Below the pieces are notes generated by a model. The model made no database searches and had not been told where the DNA came from. It saw nothing but the letters and a program-made list of their open reading frames with translations. The translations under genes were made by a program, and so were the position numbers. Below, one piece after another: positions 7,556 through 16,862 of a DNA stretch of 64,000 nt (its first letter is position 1; the number at the start of each line of letters is the position of its first letter). This stretch comes from an uncultured Oscillospiraceae bacterium (lineage in GTDB: Bacteria > Bacillota > Clostridia > Oscillospirales > Oscillospiraceae): positions 1 through 64,000 of the forward strand of contig CAKTQP010000004.1 of the NCBI GenBank assembly GCA_934597165.1, given 5' to 3'.

Positions 7556-8986
7556 ATGGAACTTGCCAATAACGTGACCACGACGCTGGTGAAATACGCT
7601 GCCGGCCTGAAGTACGAGGACATCCCCCAGGACGTCATCCACATGACCAAGCGGGTCTTCATGGACATCATCGGCTGCGGTCTCGGCTCCCACGAGCTGG
7701 ACAAGGGCCGCATCGGCTACAGCCTGGCACATCAGCTGGGCGGCACCCCCGAGGCTACCGTCCTGGGTACCGGCGAAAAGCTGTCCGTCACCGGCGCCAC
7801 CTTCGCAAACGCCGAGCTGATGCACTCCATGGACTACAACGCCATCACCCCTCCCATCTACATCGCTCCCTTCGTCTGCCCCGCCGCTCTGGCTGTGGCC
7901 GAAAAGACCAACGCCTCCGGTAAGGACCTGCTGCTGGCCATGGTCGCTGGCTTCGACATCGCCTCCCGCATCGGTCTGGCACTGGGCAGCTTCCGCGACA
8001 AGAGCAAGCCCGTCCGCAGCTACGGCACCGGCTTCGACACCTTCGGCGTCGCCGTCGCAGTGGGCAAGCTGCTGGGTCTGGACGAATACCAGATGGCAGA
8101 CGCTATGGGTCTGGCTGGCTACTTCGCTCCCGTCCCCTGCCACACCAAGTACATGAACACCCCCAACAACGGCGCCATGAAGTTCGGTGCTGCTGGCTGG
8201 ACCGCACAGGCTGGCGTCACCGCCGCGCTGCTGGCGCAGCTGGGGGAAGCAGGCGACCGCTCCGTCCTGGACGGCGAATACGGCTTCTGGGCTATGAACG
8301 GCTCTCAGGCATGCGACTATGAAGGCATGGTGGCAAACCTGGGCAAGGATTGGAAGATCCTGCAGTCCAAGTTCAAGAGCCTGCCCTGCGATGGCATCTA
8401 CCAGTCCCCCCTGCGTCCTCTGATGGATCTGGTCCGCGAGAACGACCTGAAGCCCGACGAGATCGACCACATCCTGGTCAAGGCAGAAGCCAATATGTTC
8501 TGCCCCCAGTTCATGAGCACCACCATCGAAAACAACGTGGACGCCTCCATGAGCTTCCCCTTCTGCGTCGCCGTCGCCGCACACCTGGTCCCCGTTGGCC
8601 CCGCATGGCAGAAGCGTGAGACCATCGAGAACCCCAGCATCCAGGACTTCATGAAGCATAAGGTTCAGTTCGAGGTCTATGACTACGCCGAAGAGACCCG
8701 CCGTCAGGAGATCGAAGTGGAGCACAAGCCCTACATCAACCGCCGTCCCTCCTACGTGGAGATCCACGCCCGCGGCCAGGTCTTCACCCGTACCGCCGAA
8801 TACGCAAAGTGGCTGTCCGCAGAGACCCCCGAATTCAACGCTACCGACGACGACCTGATCACCAAGTTCCACGGCAACACCGCCGACGTCTTCACCCGTA
8901 CCCAGTCCGATAAGGCAGTGGAGCTGCTGATGAACCTGGAGAACGTGGAGAGCGTGAAGGACCTGATGAAGGCTCTGACCTGGTAA
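7556..8986 (+). CDS. MmgE/PrpD family protein
   Basis: MmgE/PrpD proteins include 2-methylcitrate dehydratase, cis-aconitate decarboxylase and iminodisuccinate epimerase, all acting on di- or tricarboxylates. The 476 residues match the family: an N-terminal helical domain with VFMDIIGCGLGS, the active-site helix NAELMHSMDYN (residues 85-95, His90 and Asp93), a YGTGFDTFG segment, and the C-terminal alpha/beta lid domain. The usual H-x2-DYDD motif reads HSMDYNA here, so the last acidic residues are replaced. It is the first gene of the operon, behind AAGGAGG. The codon choice looks like that of a highly expressed gene. The substrate is unknown. Confidence 0.88.
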   Translation: MELANNVTTTLVKYAAGLKYEDIPQDVIHMTKRVFMDIIGCGLGSHELDKGRIGYSLAHQLGGTPEATVLGTGEKLSVTGATFANAELMHSMDYNAITPPIYIAPFVCPAALAVAEKTNASGKDLLLAMVAGFDIASRIGLALGSFRDKSKPVRSYGTGFDTFGVAVAVGKLLGLDEYQMADAMGLAGYFAPVPCHTKYMNTPNNGAMKFGAAGWTAQAGVTAALLAQLGEAGDRSVLDGEYGFWAMNGSQACDYEGMVANLGKDWKILQSKFKSLPCDGIYQSPLRPLMDLVRENDLKPDEIDHILVKAEANMFCPQFMSTTIENNVDASMSFPFCVAVAAHLVPVGPAWQKRETIENPSIQDFMKHKVQFEVYDYAEETRRQEIEVEHKPYINRRPSYVEIHARGQVFTRTAEYAKWLSAETPEFNATDDDLITKFHGNTADVFTRTQSDKAVELLMNLENVESVKDLMKALTW

Positions 8987-9113
8987 GATACATTTAATAT
9001 AATAAGGCTCCCGAACTGGGGGAACGGTTCGGGACCCGGAGAAAACCCATCACGATAGATACAACTTTGGTAAGACAGAAGAAAGATAAGATAAAAGGAG
9101 CAAATAACACATT

Positions 9114-11042
9114 ATGAGCAACTTTGAAAAGATTTTCACCCCCATCAAGTTCGGCACCCTGGAACTGCCCAACCGCATCGTCATGTCCCCCATGGTCACC
9201 CACTACGCCACCGATAACGGCACCGTGACCCAGCGTGTCATCGACTACTACACCGCAAGAGCAGCCGGCGGCGTGGGCCTCATCACCGTCGAAGCCACCT
9301 TCGTCGATCTGAAGAGCCTGGAACACCACATGCTGGGCATCTATGACGACAAGATGGTCCCCGGCCTGAAGAAGCTGGCTGACGCCATCCACGCAGCTGG
9401 CGGCCGCGCTTCCATCCAGCTCATCCACAAGGGTCGTCTGGCTAAGTCCGCCACCACCACCATGCGTACCGTCTCCGCTTCCAACGAACCGGATATGGGC
9501 GAAACCCCCCGTGCTCTGACCGTCCCCGAGATCCACGAACTGGTAGAAAAGTTCGGCCAGGCAGCACGCCGCGCCAAGGAAGCTGGCTTCGACGCCGTGG
9601 AAATGCACATGGCACACGGCTACATCCTGAACCAGTTCCTGTCCCCCTATTCCAACCATCGTACTGACGCCTATGGCGGCAGCATGGAAAACCGCGCACG
9701 CTTCCCCCTGGAAGTCGTCCGTCGTGTCCGCAAGGAAGTGGGTCCTGACTTCCCCATCACTGCAAAGATCAACTCCACCGAACACGTGGAATGCGGCATC
9801 GAAGTAGAGGATTGGAAGATCCTGCTGCCCATGCTGGAAGAGGCTGGCATCAATGCCGTCAACGTCTCCGGCGGCCTGGCTGAGACCACCCACTACATGA
9901 CCGCTCCCATGAGCATCGACCGCGCCTTCAACGTGGAACGGGCCAAGCAGATCAAGTCCTATGCCAACATCCCCGTGGGCGTCGTCGGCCGTATCCCCGA
10001 CATCCGTCTGGCAGAAGAAATTCTGGAAAGCGGCGCTGTGGACTTCATCACCATGGGCCGTGCCAACATCGCGGACCCCGAACTGGTCAACAAGGCCAAG
10101 GAAGGCCGCGTGGACGACATCTGTCCCTGCATCAACTGCAACCAGGGCTGCATCGGCCGCGTGGACCAGTGGCTGGACGTCTGCTGCCTGGCCAACCCCT
10201 TGGCAGGCCGGGAAGGCGATCCCCGCCTGAAGATCACCCCCGCTCCCGTCAAGAAGAACGTCGTCGTCGTGGGCGGTGGCCCTGCTGGCCTGAGCGCTGC
10301 TGCAACCGCGGCTAAGCGTGGTCATAAGGTCACCCTGTTCGAAAGCTGCGACATCCTGGGCGGTCAGCTGTACCTGGCAAGCCTGCCTCCCAAGAAGGAA
10401 GAGATCACCCGCCTGCTGAAGTACCTGGAACACAACGCACGGAAGAGCGGCGTGGACATCGTCCTGAACCACAAGGCAACTGCTGCTGACATCGAATCCA
10501 TGAAGCCCGATGAAGTCATCATCGCCACCGGCGGCACCCCCATCACCCTCAAAATCCCCGGTGCAGAACGCTGCGTCCTGGCAGGCGACGTCCTGACCGG
10601 TAAGGCACAGGTCCCCGGCTCCTGCGTCGTCATCGGCGGCGGCTCCGTGGGCTGCGAGACTGCTGACTACATGACCGAACACGGTTCTCAGGTGGTCATC
10701 ATCGAAATGCTCAGCGAAATGTGCCGTGACCTGGAAAAGAGACAGCGCAAGCTGCTGATGCAGAAGCTCATCCACGCTGGCACCGAGACCATCTGCTGTG
10801 CTAAGGTCCGTGAAGTGGGCGAGGACTATGTAGAATACGAGAGCCTGGGCATGGTCCGCCGTGTCATGGGCGTAGAGCACGTGGTCATGGCCGCTGGCTA
10901 CAAGGGCAGCGTCCCCGCTGACGTGAAGGAAGCCTGCGACAAGCAGAACATCCCCGTCCACATCGTCGGCGACTGCACCATGAACTCCCACAACGCACTG
11001 GTCGGTATCCGCGAAGGCTACGACTGCGCCGTGGTGCTCTAA
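9114..11042 (+). CDS. NADH:flavin oxidoreductase / FAD-dependent ene-reductase (OYE-Fe-S-FAD type)
   Basis: This is a 642-residue three-domain enzyme of the 2,4-dienoyl-CoA reductase/BaiCD/enoate reductase type. An N-terminal FMN TIM barrel (about 1-335) carries HxxH at His165/His168 in MHMAHGY and the NHRTDAYGGSMENR loop. A 4Fe-4S site follows with Cys339, Cys342, Cys346 and Cys358. The FAD/NAD(H) half starts with VVVVGGGPAGLSAA (383-396). Such enzymes reduce activated C=C bonds of enones, dienoyl-CoAs or steroid and flavonoid intermediates. The two SDRs directly after it suggest coupled C=C and C=O redox steps. Which enone it reduces cannot be told. Confidence 0.9.
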   Translation: MSNFEKIFTPIKFGTLELPNRIVMSPMVTHYATDNGTVTQRVIDYYTARAAGGVGLITVEATFVDLKSLEHHMLGIYDDKMVPGLKKLADAIHAAGGRASIQLIHKGRLAKSATTTMRTVSASNEPDMGETPRALTVPEIHELVEKFGQAARRAKEAGFDAVEMHMAHGYILNQFLSPYSNHRTDAYGGSMENRARFPLEVVRRVRKEVGPDFPITAKINSTEHVECGIEVEDWKILLPMLEEAGINAVNVSGGLAETTHYMTAPMSIDRAFNVERAKQIKSYANIPVGVVGRIPDIRLAEEILESGAVDFITMGRANIADPELVNKAKEGRVDDICPCINCNQGCIGRVDQWLDVCCLANPLAGREGDPRLKITPAPVKKNVVVVGGGPAGLSAAATAAKRGHKVTLFESCDILGGQLYLASLPPKKEEITRLLKYLEHNARKSGVDIVLNHKATAADIESMKPDEVIIATGGTPITLKIPGAERCVLAGDVLTGKAQVPGSCVVIGGGSVGCETADYMTEHGSQVVIIEMLSEMCRDLEKRQRKLLMQKLIHAGTETICCAKVREVGEDYVEYESLGMVRRVMGVEHVVMAAGYKGSVPADVKEACDKQNIPVHIVGDCTMNSHNALVGIREGYDCAVVL

Positions 11043-11069
11043 GGAGAGAAACGAAAGGAACGTAACACT

Positions 11070-11963
11070 ATGTTTGATGTAGCAGGAAAAGTCGTTGTCG
11101 TCACCGGCGGCAACAAGGGCATTGGCGAAGGCATTGCCAAGGGCTTTGCCAAGGTGGGCTGTAAGGTGTCCATCTGGGGTCGGAAGGAAGCGGACAACCA
11201 GCGGGTGCGGGACGAGATCATCGCAGCTGGCGGCGAGTGTGTGGCCTTCCAGTGCGACGTGACCCAGGAGGATCAGATCAATGCCGCCGTCAAGGGCACC
11301 CTGGAAGCCTTCAATGGCCGCATTGACATCCTGGTCAACAACGCCGGCGGCACCACCGGTGGCCGTCTCATCTGGAACATGTCCCCCGAACAGTGGAAGA
11401 AGACCCTGGACGTGGACATGACCGGCCCCTTCCTCTGCGCAAGAGCTGTCGCCCCCATCATGCGCGACCAGCGCTACGGCCGTATCGTCAACATCGGCTC
11501 CATTGTGGGCAAGCGCATCACCCACCTGTCCGGTATGCAGTACTCCGCCGCCAAGGCCGGTGTCCTGGGCTTCAACCGCCACCTGGCCATCGAGCTGGCG
11601 CCCTATGGCATCACCGTCAACTGCGTCTGCCCCGGCAACGTAGAGACCCCCGCAACCTCCAAGATTTGGTCGGAACAGGAACGTAAGGACCGTTATAAGC
11701 TGGTCCCCGTGGGTCGCCTGGCTCTGCCGGAAGATATCTTCACCGCTTGCCTGTTCTTTGCCTCCGATGAGGCCTCCATCATCAACGCCCAGGCGCTGGA
11801 CGTGGACGGCGGCTCCCTCATCAGCTGGTACGACGGCCCCACCTATCACAAACTGATGGGTGAACCCCTGCCCGAGGACGTGCTGCACATGCACGACATC
11901 CCCGACGCTAAGGACGGCCTGGTGTACGAGGAGACCGTCACCAATAGCGACGGCAACCTGTAA
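11070..11963 (+). CDS. Short-chain dehydrogenase/reductase (SDR), first paralog
   Basis: A classical SDR: TGGNKGIG nucleotide motif at residues 12-19, NNAG at 90-93, and the catalytic Ser144, Tyr158 and Lys162. It should oxidise or reduce a secondary alcohol or ketone with NAD(P). After the usual end of an SDR it has about 35 extra residues (acidic, His-containing tail), which the neighbouring paralog lacks. Its first 30 residues are almost the same as those of the next gene, so the two arose by tandem duplication. The gene starts 27 bp after the flavoenzyme stop with GGAGAG upstream. Confidence 0.9.
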   Translation: MFDVAGKVVVVTGGNKGIGEGIAKGFAKVGCKVSIWGRKEADNQRVRDEIIAAGGECVAFQCDVTQEDQINAAVKGTLEAFNGRIDILVNNAGGTTGGRLIWNMSPEQWKKTLDVDMTGPFLCARAVAPIMRDQRYGRIVNIGSIVGKRITHLSGMQYSAAKAGVLGFNRHLAIELAPYGITVNCVCPGNVETPATSKIWSEQERKDRYKLVPVGRLALPEDIFTACLFFASDEASIINAQALDVDGGSLISWYDGPTYHKLMGEPLPEDVLHMHDIPDAKDGLVYEETVTNSDGNL

Positions 11964-12026
11964 GAGAAACGGGTGAGGGGCGGACGCCTCTCACCCTATG
12001 AATGGAAAAAACAAGGAGAGCGAAAT

Positions 12027-12833
12027 ATGTTTGATGTAACAGGAAAAGTTGTCATCGTCACCGGCGGCAACAAGGGCATCGGCGAGGGCGTGGCACGTAA
12101 ATTCGCCCAGGCCGGCGCCAAGGTGGCCATCTTCGGCCGCAACCCGGCAGACAACCGGAAGGTCTGCGAGGACATCGTGGCACAGGGCGGCCAGTGCGTG
12201 GCCTTCCAGTGCGACGTCAGCGACGAGGCACAGGTCAACGCCGCTGTCCAGGGCACCCTGGACGCTTTTAATGGCAGAGTGGATGTCCTGGTCAACGCCG
12301 CCGGCATCATGATCCACGGCGACCCCAAGAACGTCCCTCCGGAGACGGTCAGCGGGTTCCGGAAGGTCATCGAGGTCAACCTGATCGGCGCTTACATCTG
12401 CGCCGCCGCCGTCTTCCCCATCATGCGCAAGCAGCACTTCGGCCGCATCATCCTGGTGGCCTCCAACGTGCACAAGCGCATCTCCGTCGGCCGCGTCCCC
12501 TCCTACACCGCCTCTAAGGCAGGCGAAGTGGGTCTGGTGCGCCACCTGGCCATGGAGGGCGGCACCTGGGGCATCACCGTCAACGCCCTCTGCCCCGGCG
12601 GCACCAAGACTCCCATGCTGGAGGCCATGAGCACCCCCGAACAGCTGGATGCCCGTCGTCGTCTCATCCCCACCGGTCGCCTGGCTCTGCCGGAAGACCA
12701 CGCCAACCTGGCCATCTTCCTGGCTTCCAAGGAGGCCGAGCACATCACCGGTCAGGCCATCGACGTGGACGGCGGTCAGATCCTGCCGTGGATGGAACGG
12801 GACGTCTACTTCAAAGGCGTGGAAGAGCTTTGA
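12027..12833 (+). CDS. Short-chain dehydrogenase/reductase (SDR), second paralog
   Basis: This 268-residue SDR has TGGNKGIG at 12-19, NAAG at 90-93 (Asn to Ala in the usual NNAG), and catalytic Ser146, Tyr160, Lys164. ATG 12027 is used because AAGGAGAG precedes it and because it then aligns exactly with the first residue of the upstream paralog. It keeps the standard C-terminus (TGQAIDVDGG) without the extra tail. The differences at the NNAG motif and in the substrate loop suggest the two copies act on different intermediates of one pathway. Confidence 0.9.
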   Translation: MFDVTGKVVIVTGGNKGIGEGVARKFAQAGAKVAIFGRNPADNRKVCEDIVAQGGQCVAFQCDVSDEAQVNAAVQGTLDAFNGRVDVLVNAAGIMIHGDPKNVPPETVSGFRKVIEVNLIGAYICAAAVFPIMRKQHFGRIILVASNVHKRISVGRVPSYTASKAGEVGLVRHLAMEGGTWGITVNALCPGGTKTPMLEAMSTPEQLDARRRLIPTGRLALPEDHANLAIFLASKEAEHITGQAIDVDGGQILPWMERDVYFKGVEEL

Positions 12834-12869
12834 TCGTGCCCCGGCACAACAGAAAGAGAGGAGAACACA

Positions 12870-14150
12870 ATGGAGAAACAAGCTGCGAAAAAAGGCGGCG
12901 TCTTTAAAGGCTGGTACATCATCGTAGCCACCATGGTCATGGCCATGTGCGGCGGCGCCTGCACCAACGGTACCTATTACAACGTCAACATCATGGTCAA
13001 CGAAGGGCTCATCGACTCCACCGTCCCCGGTATGTGCTCCAGCATCGTCAGCCTCTGCTCGGTGCTCTTCGCCACCGTCATGGGCATCTTCATGAAGAAG
13101 AAGGGCCTCAAGATCACCGCTCTGTTCGCCTTCCTGGTGGGCGCGGCAGCCTTCCTGGCTATGATCTTCCTGCCCCCCATGAGCGTCATCGTCATGCTGT
13201 CCTACTTCGGCTTCGGCTTCTGCATGTCCACCGTCACCAAGCTGGTCTCCCCCAACATCGTCAACACCTGGTTCGAGCACAACCGTGCCCTGCCCATGGC
13301 ACTGGTCATCGCCGGTCCCGCCGCCGTCACCATCTTCTCCGGTATCCAGGGCTCCCTGGTCACCAAGTACGGCTGGCGCGCTGGCTGGATCTGGGGTCTG
13401 CTGTTCGTGGCAGTGGGCTTCGTCCTGGCCTTCTTCTGTGCCCGGGACGACATCCACCAGATCGGTGAGGTCCGTGACGGCAGAGCATGGAGAGAAAAGC
13501 ACGGCATCTCCCTGGACGACAGCGGCGTGGTCGCCGGCGCGGAGAAGAAGGAGCAGGTGGGCGCTGCTGGCCTGCTGAAGAACATCAAGTTCTGGCTCTT
13601 CGGCGTCAGCTGCCTCATCCGTATGGGCTCCTTCGCAGGCTGCCAGGTGTATATCACCCTCATCATCCTGTCCCGAGGCTTCAGCAAGGTGGAAGCCGCC
13701 GCTGCCATCGCCAGCATCACCCTGGCCAGCACCGTCGGCCGTCTGGCCACCCCTCTGGTGGCCAAGGTCTTCCGCCTGTCCAACACCGGCTGCAACATCC
13801 TGGCGCACCTGATCATGGCAGGCGGCTGCATCGGCATCTTCTTCTGCTCCAGCCTGCTGAGCTTCACCATCACCACCCTGCTCATCGGCTTTGCCTACGG
13901 CCTGGGCTTCGTCAGCCAGACCCTGGCCCTGGCCGACCTGTTCCCCAGCTATGACTTCAGCTCCATCCTGGGTGTCTTCACCACCATCGTCAATTGCAGC
14001 TTCATCTTCCCGACCCTGGTCGGTGTGGTGGGCAAGGCGCTGGGTCAGGATTACACCCCCATCTACGTCGTCCTCGGCGTCATCAACATTGCCCTTGCCG
14101 TCCTGGTGTTCACCATGCGCCCCAAGCAGTCCAAGGAACAGACTGCGTAA
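12870..14150 (+). CDS. MFS transporter, first paralog
   Basis: A 426-residue major facilitator with twelve predicted membrane helices and a central cytoplasmic loop around residues 190-230. The N-terminal FKGWYIIVATM start and the SIVSLCSVLFATVMG second helix resemble the OFA (oxalate/formate antiporter-like) group, which carries small organic acids. It lies 36 bp after the SDR and is likely the uptake or exchange carrier for the operon substrate. Helices 1-2 are close to those of the following carrier, so the pair probably arose by duplication. Confidence 0.85.
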   Translation: MEKQAAKKGGVFKGWYIIVATMVMAMCGGACTNGTYYNVNIMVNEGLIDSTVPGMCSSIVSLCSVLFATVMGIFMKKKGLKITALFAFLVGAAAFLAMIFLPPMSVIVMLSYFGFGFCMSTVTKLVSPNIVNTWFEHNRALPMALVIAGPAAVTIFSGIQGSLVTKYGWRAGWIWGLLFVAVGFVLAFFCARDDIHQIGEVRDGRAWREKHGISLDDSGVVAGAEKKEQVGAAGLLKNIKFWLFGVSCLIRMGSFAGCQVYITLIILSRGFSKVEAAAAIASITLASTVGRLATPLVAKVFRLSNTGCNILAHLIMAGGCIGIFFCSSLLSFTITTLLIGFAYGLGFVSQTLALADLFPSYDFSSILGVFTTIVNCSFIFPTLVGVVGKALGQDYTPIYVVLGVINIALAVLVFTMRPKQSKEQTA

Positions 14151-14205
14151 GACGGTAAGCCCTTCCTTCTTTCCCTGCGTGTGACCCTTTCCTGCACACA
14201 AAAAG

Positions 14206-14238
14206 CGCCGGGGTGGGATTTTACCTCCCGCCCCGGCG
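14206..14238 (+). other. Strong intercistronic hairpin between the two MFS genes
   Basis: Two 13-nt arms (14206-14218 and 14226-14238) pair fully with one G-U. No T-tract follows, so it is not a standard terminator. It could protect the upstream mRNA from 3' decay and lower expression of the genes after it. Confidence 0.55.
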
Positions 14239-14272
14239 TGGGAAAGGAGAGGGGAGAGGCGAGTGAGAAGAA

Positions 14273-15586
14273 ATGAAGAGACCATCCACCCCTTTCTACG
14301 GCTGGTTCGCCGTCCTGGGCGGCATGATCGCCTCCCTGGCACACGGCGCCACCATCAGCGTGGGCAACTACACCATGGCCGCCATGGTCACCAGTGCCGG
14401 CCTGTCTCCCACCATCCCCGGCTACTGCGGCAGCATCCTGAACCTCTGTTCGGTGCTCTTCACCGCACCCCTCTGCACCCTCATCACCAGAAAAGGCCAC
14501 CGGTTTGCCCTCCTCCTGGGCGAGGGCTGCGCCCTCATCGCATTTGTCCTCTTGACAAGATGGGGCGCCAATGATATCGTCCTCTTGCTATGTTATCTCC
14601 CGGTGGGCTTCGGCCTGGTCACCGGCTGCAAGGTGGGCAGTCCCCACCTGGTCAGCGCCTGGTTCCAGGAGCGCAACAGCCTCCCCATGACCCTCACCAT
14701 CGGCATCGCCTCCCTCAGCGCCATCTTCTCCGGCTGCAACGCGGAGAACATCGCCCGCTACGGCTGGCAGGCAGGGTGGGTGTTCCTGGGGGCCCTGTGT
14801 GTCATCGCCGCCCTGGCGGAGTGGCTGCTGGTGCGGGATGATCCGGCGGCAGTGGGCGAGGTGGTGGACGGGAAGCGTTGGCGTATACAGCACGGGTACC
14901 CGCTGACCCCAGCCAGCAGGCTGGACGGGACAGCGAGCGACGCCCAGAGCAGCCACAGCAGCCTCACCCTCCTGCGGGACTGGAAGTTCCTGCTCTTCAA
15001 CACCGGAGCCTTCTTCCGGATGGGCACTTATTCCGGCTGCGTCACCTACGTCTCCCTCATCATCCTGTCCAAAGGATACCAGCAGACCCAATCCGTGGCC
15101 GCCGTCACCCTCCTGACCCTGGCCAGTATGTGCGGCTGCTTCTCCGTCCCCCTGTGGGAGCGGTGCAAGGTGTCCCAGTTCAAACAGAATATCCTTTCCA
15201 ATGGGATGATGGCCGTGGGCTGTTTCCTGGTGTTCGCCGGGACAGGCCTGGGACTGCTCGACTTAGCAGTGGTCTTCGTTGGCTTTGGCTACGGCTTAGG
15301 GCACGTCTCCCAGACCTTGGTATTGACGGAGCTGTTCCCCTCCTACGACTTTACGGCGTCATTTCGGGTTCATACGTCTATCGTCAACCTCAGCTTCGTC
15401 TTTCCCATGCTCTTCGGCCTCATCGGCACGGCATTCGGCAGCTATCAAACGCTGATCCTCCTACTTTCAGTGTGCAACCTCCTATTTGCATTTGCCTACC
15501 TGTTCTGCCGTCCCGCGCCCGTGACCGAAAAGCGCGCATCTCATCCCAGCGCCCCCCCTGAAACGGAAAATAGAGAAAGAAACTAG
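14273..15586 (+). CDS. MFS transporter, second paralog
   Basis: A 437-residue twelve-helix major facilitator, related to the gene before it: FYGWFAVLGGM and the GSILNLCSVLF helix align with the first copy, as does the ALADLFPSYDFS/VLTELFPSYDFT stretch in the C-terminal half. Two related carriers in one operon suggest either two substrates (substrate in, product out) or different affinities. It has a ribosome site (GGAGAGG region) about 20 bp upstream and is 123 bp from the previous gene, with a stable hairpin in between. Confidence 0.85.
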   Translation: MKRPSTPFYGWFAVLGGMIASLAHGATISVGNYTMAAMVTSAGLSPTIPGYCGSILNLCSVLFTAPLCTLITRKGHRFALLLGEGCALIAFVLLTRWGANDIVLLLCYLPVGFGLVTGCKVGSPHLVSAWFQERNSLPMTLTIGIASLSAIFSGCNAENIARYGWQAGWVFLGALCVIAALAEWLLVRDDPAAVGEVVDGKRWRIQHGYPLTPASRLDGTASDAQSSHSSLTLLRDWKFLLFNTGAFFRMGTYSGCVTYVSLIILSKGYQQTQSVAAVTLLTLASMCGCFSVPLWERCKVSQFKQNILSNGMMAVGCFLVFAGTGLGLLDLAVVFVGFGYGLGHVSQTLVLTELFPSYDFTASFRVHTSIVNLSFVFPMLFGLIGTAFGSYQTLILLLSVCNLLFAFAYLFCRPAPVTEKRASHPSAPPETENRERN

Positions 15587-15596
15587 GAGGATTCCT

Positions 15597-16862
15597 ATGG
15601 ACAACAGCACAATCGCATTGATCATCGCGGCGGTCACCATGGTGCTCTACGCTACCAACGTCATCTCCGTCTCTGTCACATCCCTGCTCTCCGCCCTTGC
15701 CATGGCGTTCTTTGGCATCATCTCTGTGGCGGACGCCTTTTCCGGCTTCACCTCCACCGCCGTCCTGCTGATCATCGGCATGGCCATCGTCAGCGACGCC
15801 TTCTTTCACTGCGGTGTGGGACGGAAGATCGGTGAGCTGCTCTATCGGGAGAACACCAGCGAGCGGCGCTTTGTTGTCATCATCTTCCTCCTAGCCACCC
15901 TTCTCTCCGGCCTCTTTGTGGGCTCGGTCATCGTCGCAACCTTCGCCCCCATCGTGGACAGCATCGCCATGAAGTCCAACGGACGCATCCGGAGAAAGAT
16001 GGTCTACCTTCCCTTAGGCATCGGCGCCGTCATCGGCGGCAACCTCACCGTCATCGGCTCCACCTCCGTCCTCAACGCGTCCGGCATCCTGGCCGAGTCC
16101 AGCTTTGGCCGTGGCTTCACCTTCTTCGAGACCGCTCCCGTCATCCTGCCAGCCCTTGTCGTGTCTGCCATCGTCTTCCTGACCTTTGGCTACAACTGGC
16201 AGGAACGGTGCCTGGATTTCGAAGAGACCCTGCCCGCCTCGGTGGAAGATGACGGCGTGTCCGAGAAGATCACCCCCAAGATGGTCATCGTCACCGTCGT
16301 CCTCCTGGGCTGCATCGTCTGCTTCGCCGCCGGCATCGGCGACATGGGTGGCGTGGCCATGTTGGGTGCCCTCATCGTCATCCTCACCGGCTGCGTGGAC
16401 GAGAAAGCGGTCTACCAGCGCATCGACTGGCAGGTCGTCCTCTCCGTGGTGGGCGCCCTGGGCTTTGCCAAGGGCATGGATGTCAGTGGTGCTGGCGCCA
16501 AGCTGGCCAACGTGCTGGTGGACGTCTGTACCCCCATCCTGAAGGGTCCCTTTGGCATGTGCTGTTTGATCCTGGTCATCGCCACTGTCCTCTCCAACTT
16601 CATGAGCAACAATGCCGCCGTGGTCATCTGTGCCCCCATCGGCATCTTCATCGCGCAGTCCTTCGGTGTCTCCCCGCTGCCCTTCGTCATGGCGGCAGGC
16701 ATCGGCGCCAACCTCTCCGTCGCCACCCCCATCGCGACCTCGACCATCACGATGACCCTGGTGGCAGGCTACCGGTTCAAAGATTACCTCAAGATCGGCG
16801 GCGTCTACAATCTCCTCTGTACCGTCGTCACCATGCTCAGCCTCCGCGTCCTCTACTTCTGA
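15597..16862 (+). CDS. SLC13/ArsB-type anion permease
   Basis: The 421-residue protein has about ten to eleven hydrophobic helices and the two inverted half-motifs of the ion transporter superfamily: GGNLTVIGSTSVLNASG near 145-161 and ANLSVATPIATSTITM near the C-terminus, with SNFMSNNAAVVICAPIG between. Relatives carry dicarboxylates, citrate, sulfate or arsenite. It starts 11 bp after the second MFS gene with AGGAGG upstream and ends the operon. A carboxylate cargo would fit the MmgE/PrpD protein of the same operon, but that is inference. Confidence 0.85.
   Translation: MDNSTIALIIAAVTMVLYATNVISVSVTSLLSALAMAFFGIISVADAFSGFTSTAVLLIIGMAIVSDAFFHCGVGRKIGELLYRENTSERRFVVIIFLLATLLSGLFVGSVIVATFAPIVDSIAMKSNGRIRRKMVYLPLGIGAVIGGNLTVIGSTSVLNASGILAESSFGRGFTFFETAPVILPALVVSAIVFLTFGYNWQERCLDFEETLPASVEDDGVSEKITPKMVIVTVVLLGCIVCFAAGIGDMGGVAMLGALIVILTGCVDEKAVYQRIDWQVVLSVVGALGFAKGMDVSGAGAKLANVLVDVCTPILKGPFGMCCLILVIATVLSNFMSNNAAVVICAPIGIFIAQSFGVSPLPFVMAAGIGANLSVATPIATSTITMTLVAGYRFKDYLKIGGVYNLLCTVVTMLSLRVLYF

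Noticed and set aside
7556..16862. Naming the operon a bile-acid (bai) cluster
   Set aside because: The flavoenzyme and SDRs look similar, but no CoA ligase, CoA transferase or 7-alpha-dehydratase is present, and the MmgE/PrpD and SLC13-like genes do not belong to bai.
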